From contig JAFRQQ010000018.1 of NCBI GenBank assembly GCA_017428525.1, positions 1 through 64,000 on the forward strand: DNA of 64,000 nt. The letters are read 5' to 3'. Made by a program: the position numbers and the translations under genes. Positions 63,522 to 64,000 of the stretch are shown in pieces. Position 1 is the stretch's first letter; every line of letters begins with the position of its first letter. The stretch comes from Clostridia bacterium. Its GTDB lineage: Bacteria > Bacillota > Clostridia > Oscillospirales > Acutalibacteraceae. Below the pieces are notes generated by a model that worked only from the letters and a program-made list of their open reading frames with translations, was not told the DNA's origin and searched no databases.

Positions 63522-63558
63522 AACAGCCGAAGCGCCGTTGCCGCGGTCATCGGCTGTT
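63522..63558 (-). terminator. Terminator of the murD-like gene
   Basis: The perfect 9-bp stem AACAGCCGA/TCGGCTGTT has a 19-nt loop, followed on the minus strand by TTTTT. It separates murD from vanW. Confidence 0.7.
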
Positions 63559-63595
63559 GTCACACATTTTTTATCTTCAGGCAGATCCGCCGCGC

Positions 63596-64000
63596 TCAGT
63601 CCGCATCATGCTGCGCGACCAGCGCTTTGAAATGCGCGCCCTTATGCTCGTAATCCCGATAGACGTTGTAACTCGAGGCGCCGGGCGAGAGAATGCAGCT
63701 TTTGCCGGGCGTCGTCAGCCGGAAGGCCGCCTCCACGGCCGCCTCCATGTCGTCGGCAAAGACGATGGTCTTTGCGCAGCTGCTCTCCTGCAGCCGCTTG
63801 CAGATCTCCGTGCCGGAATCCGGCAGGCCGATCAGATTGCGCACCCGGCACTCGGCAAGATACGCCTCGAAATCCGCATAGCCCCGCTGACGCTCGGTGC
63901 CGCCGAAGATCAGCGTATCCGCATCTGAGATCGCCTCCACGGCGCATTGCGTCGCCTCCGGGATGGTGGCCAGCACGTCGTTATAGAACCGGATGCCGCC
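63596..64000 (-). CDS. murD: UDP-N-acetylmuramoylalanine-D-glutamate ligase, C-terminal part (window edge)
   Basis: Partial gene: the reading frame is open through the window end, so at least 134 C-terminal residues are visible. The sequence corresponds to the MurD C-terminal (Mur ligase C) domain: GIRFYNDVLATIPEAT, TLIFGG, and the final SPGASSYNVYRDYEHKGAHFKALV, close to the typical SPACASFDMF-like end of MurD. The full enzyme adds D-Glu to UDP-MurNAc-L-Ala. A MurD-related ligase with another role cannot be excluded without the N-terminal domains. Confidence 0.82.
   Translation of the reverse strand, partial: GGIRFYNDVLATIPEATQCAVEAISDADTLIFGGTERQRGYADFEAYLAECRVRNLIGLPDSGTEICKRLQESSCAKTIVFADDMEAAVEAAFRLTTPGKSCILSPGASSYNVYRDYEHKGAHFKALVAQHDAD

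Overview
The window reads as chromosomal DNA of a GC-rich, endospore-forming member of the Clostridia (Bacillota), probably a gut or other anaerobic Oscillospiraceae-like lineage. Supporting signs are the conserved sporulation and division block spoVB-mazG-hup-rqcP-yabP-yabQ-divIC-yabR, the ylxM-ffh-rpsP-khpA-rimM-trmD block, HemZ, long-form HPF, AGGAGG-type ribosome binding sites, frequent TTG and GTG starts, and consensus sigma-A promoters. I see no rRNA, tRNA, CRISPR array, insertion sequence or prophage. High GC makes long shadow ORFs opposite most genes, and these were left out.

Layout. 1-6491 (minus): one probable operon of iron-type alcohol dehydrogenase, secreted lipase, a Cys-rich flavoprotein, an anchored propeller-like protein and a second flavoprotein. 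It is divergent from a GH5 endoglycoceramidase-like gene (6647-8125). 8188-11751: radC, an RluA-type pseudouridine synthase and a membrane PrsA-like foldase. 11873-16158 (minus): phosphoesterase, zinc-ribbon membrane protein, lipid kinase, THUMP methyltransferase, hpf. 16367-29319 (minus): a 13-kb run from recJ-relA-dtd through hemZ to spoVB...divIC-yabR, ending in a clear terminator. 29320-29812 holds a candidate noncoding RNA with its own perfect promoter and terminator. 29813-33916 (minus): a secreted repeat protein, a small unknown protein and a condensation-like acyltransferase.

34120-45978 is an accessory carbohydrate region: ROK kinase plus GH38 alpha-mannosidase (+), a GPH-type transporter with a long C-terminal extension plus GH30 hydrolase (minus), then phosphoesterase, aldo/keto reductase and Gfo/Idh oxidoreductase (minus), and a MATE exporter (+). 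46034-49581 (minus) is the SRP/ribosome-maturation operon, with an unusual palindrome at its promoter. 49878-58086 (minus) is an eight-kb operon: FHA protein, M16 peptidase, proB, proA, an unknown membrane protein, an EamA transporter and mutS2. 58292-59509 is a secreted protein of unknown function. 59618-64000 (minus) holds ftsZ, a dltC-like and a dltA-like gene, a VanW protein and the 3' end of a murD-like gene cut by the window edge.

Most genes are housekeeping (translation, stringent response, cell division, sporulation, proline synthesis). No complete novel defence or biosynthetic system was recognised. The observations most worth following are the candidate ncRNA at 29446-29654, the palindromic ylxM-ffh promoter, the split dlt pair beside VanW and MurD, the atypical FtsZ C-terminus, and the lipase/flavoprotein operon facing the glycolipid hydrolase.
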